60,000 nt of DNA from Symbiodinium natans (taxonomy: Eukaryota; Sar; Dinophyceae; Suessiales; Symbiodiniaceae): positions 1-60,000 of the forward strand of contig CAJNDS010000316.1 of NCBI GenBank assembly GCA_905221605.1, read 5' to 3'. Both the position numbers and the translations under genes were made by a program. The notes under the pieces were generated by a model. The model was not told where the DNA came from and did not search any database. It saw nothing but the letters and a program-made list of their open reading frames with translations. Positions 58,495 to 60,000 of this stretch are shown here, one piece after another. Position 1 is the stretch's first letter, and each line of letters opens with the position of its first letter.

Positions 58495-58575
58495 TTGGGA
58501 TGTTCTCCCCTGATAGTAACAGTCCTTCGTAGAATGCCTATTAAGGACTGTGAGTATGAAGGGGGAACATCCCAA
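58495..58575. mobile_element. foldback element, family M1, copy 3, with perfect 8-bp target duplication
   Basis: TTGGGATGTTC...AACATCCCAA, 81 bases, flanked on both sides by CCTAAAAC (58487-58494 and 58576-58583). An 8-bp duplication fits hAT-type transposition. It inserted into a CCCTAAA-like tract. The small size and terminal repeats fit a non-autonomous MITE. Confidence 0.8.
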
Positions 58576-58583
58576 CCTAAAAC

Positions 58584-60000
58584 CTCCCCAAAAAAGAGCT
58601 CGGAGGATGGTCAGTCGCACGGACGGCATCCACGTGGATGGGCATCTCCGTCGCTACGAGCTGCGTCGGGGGTGCCTTGGCGCTGGTTTTTGGTTGGGTT
58701 TAGGGTTTAGGGGTTTTGGTTTCCGGGGGGGGCAAGGGGGAAAGGGGCGGGGGTAATTCTCTGCCTATTTAGTTCCCTTATGTACCGGAAGCGGGAGTAG
58801 GGCTGACAGGAGGAACTATAGAGGCTTCAGGCTTTGAATGACTTGAGGGCTGAGGTTGTGTGGTGGGAGGTTCGTGTCCGTTCTTAAGGGTTTGGTTTCG
58901 TGTATGCGAATGGAATGAACGCAACAGGTATGGTTACTACGGCTCTGGGTTTGCTACCCTTGTCCTTCTTGGTCGTGTTCCTTGTGGCTTTGTTGTGGGA
59001 GGGGCAGGCAGTAGAGTTTGGAGTTAGAGATGGGTGTAGGTTCTGCCCTCAATTTCGAAAGTCTCACAGTTGGGGGGGGGAGGGGGGGAAGCTTTCTTGA
59101 TCATGCCTTGCTGGTCCCGCCTTCCACCTCAAGTTTAACGCGGGTTCATGCTCGCAACGCCAAATGATGGCGACCCCGATGTTTGGAAACCATATGGGTG
59201 CCCTCAAGCCCTAGGCTGTAAACCCTGAACCCTACACCGTGGTGCAGGAACCTGATTCCATGGCTGGGCGCTCTGACCTATTGGAAGGCTGAACTGATGA
59301 GCCCTATATTCAACGTTTACAGTGAATTACTCTGTGGCACGGTTTTGCACCAGAGCGGCAGTAAGAGAACAACATTGACTGATAGGGGAACCTGTGTTGC
59401 AACATGCATGGAAGCGCGAATGACAGATGTGACCACTTTCGAAAGAAACAATGACCTCATCACACGTCTGCACCATGGGGTACGGCGTAAGGTAAAGGCC
59501 CACAGTGTGTTCCTTGATGTTGTCCAAATAAGACTCCAAATCAGAGGAGCACAGCTTGTCGGTGATTGTTTGCCTATGTCGATTCTGTTCTGGTTTTGTG
59601 GCCTCGCCTCGCGAACGCTGCCTCATTGAGCTGACGCTGTGCTCCGAACTGCATTTATGTCCCGGAACGTGCTCCGAGTCGGCATCCTGCCACCGAAGCT
59701 GCCGAATCTGCCGCAATGTCTGCCACATAGGCAAACATAGATGCCTGTTGTGAGTGCCTCGAAGCAAAAGCAAACCGAACAGCCAACATGGAGGAGCTGG
59801 TGGTCCCCTGCGTGGGGAACTGTGCGGCCCTGAGGCCAGGGGAAGTTTCTTTCTTGCAGAGGTGTTTTTGTCCAAAAGGGGTTCGAGTGAAGAGATTATG
59901 TAAGTTTGTGGTAAGTTATTTTAAGGGGCTGCGCCCATGGGCGGGCAGCGCGCGCAGAAGCCCGGGGCGAGCAGTTTCTAAGCATGTTGAGGCCCCTAAA
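58584..60000. other. right end of window, no assignable gene
   Basis: Short TTTAGGG units near 58697 and a G-rich stretch at 58723-58752. From 59300 to 59890 the - strand is open for 182 codons (59327-59875) and the + strand for 110 codons (59297-59629). The - strand reading is Cys/Ser/His-rich and unrecognised. Confidence 0.3.

Noticed and set aside
59327-59875. 182-codon - strand frame as a gene
   Set aside because: No recognised domain, biased Cys/Ser/His composition and an overlapping + strand frame; listed only in the description of the window end.

Overview
The window reads as nuclear DNA of a dinoflagellate. Three things point there. Relics of the 3' half of the dinoflagellate spliced leader (ending TTGGCTCAAG) sit at the 5' ends of mobile elements. 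Plant-type TTTAGGG telomere-like arrays are scattered through the right half. Candidate exons often follow AG|G acceptors, as reported for this group. No bacterial operon, rRNA, tRNA or CRISPR array was recognised, and the species cannot be named from the sequence. || Region 1 (1-24464) is one uninterrupted head-to-tail chain of retroelements, all on the + strand. Bases 1-9852 hold long elements with no credible protein, built from many small hairpins. Bases 9853-24464 hold protein-coding non-LTR (LINE-type) retrotransposons: one nearly full-length copy (E1, 9853-18153) and three 5'-truncated ones (E2 18154-20075, E3 20076-23831, E4 23832-24464). Eight of the nine complete element copies end in (G)TAAAATTCACC or a one-base variant, and the next element begins directly after it. 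|| E1 encodes a zinc-finger/coiled-coil ORF1, an endonuclease - reverse transcriptase - RNase H - zinc-finger ORF2 (frame-broken), and a third ORF. This third ORF is the most interesting item in the window. In E1, E2 and E3/E4 it encodes divergent proteins that share a protein-kinase-like pattern: a beta3-like VLK lysine, a downstream Glu, a catalytic-loop D-x4-N, and a DxG-like Asp. I know of no described LINE family that carries such a protein. || Region 2 (24465-29100) is AT-richer. It holds two 912-bp direct repeats with TG...CA ends (25047-25958, 27139-28049) around a non-coding 1.2-kb interior, possibly a non-autonomous LTR element. || Region 3 (29100-60000) is intron-rich, gene-bearing DNA. 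It has dozens of TTTAGGG/CCCTAAA-type arrays, small foldback elements (one family has a perfect 8-bp target duplication), microsatellites and homopolymer runs. Short stretches with coding character and splice-like borders lie between them, on both strands. Whole gene models cannot be built by eye and none of these products was recognised. || Working picture: RNAs that had been trans-spliced to the leader were reverse transcribed by the E1-type machinery. It inserts new copies at the shared 3' terminus of resident copies, mobilising its own family and probably the structured non-coding elements that share this terminus.
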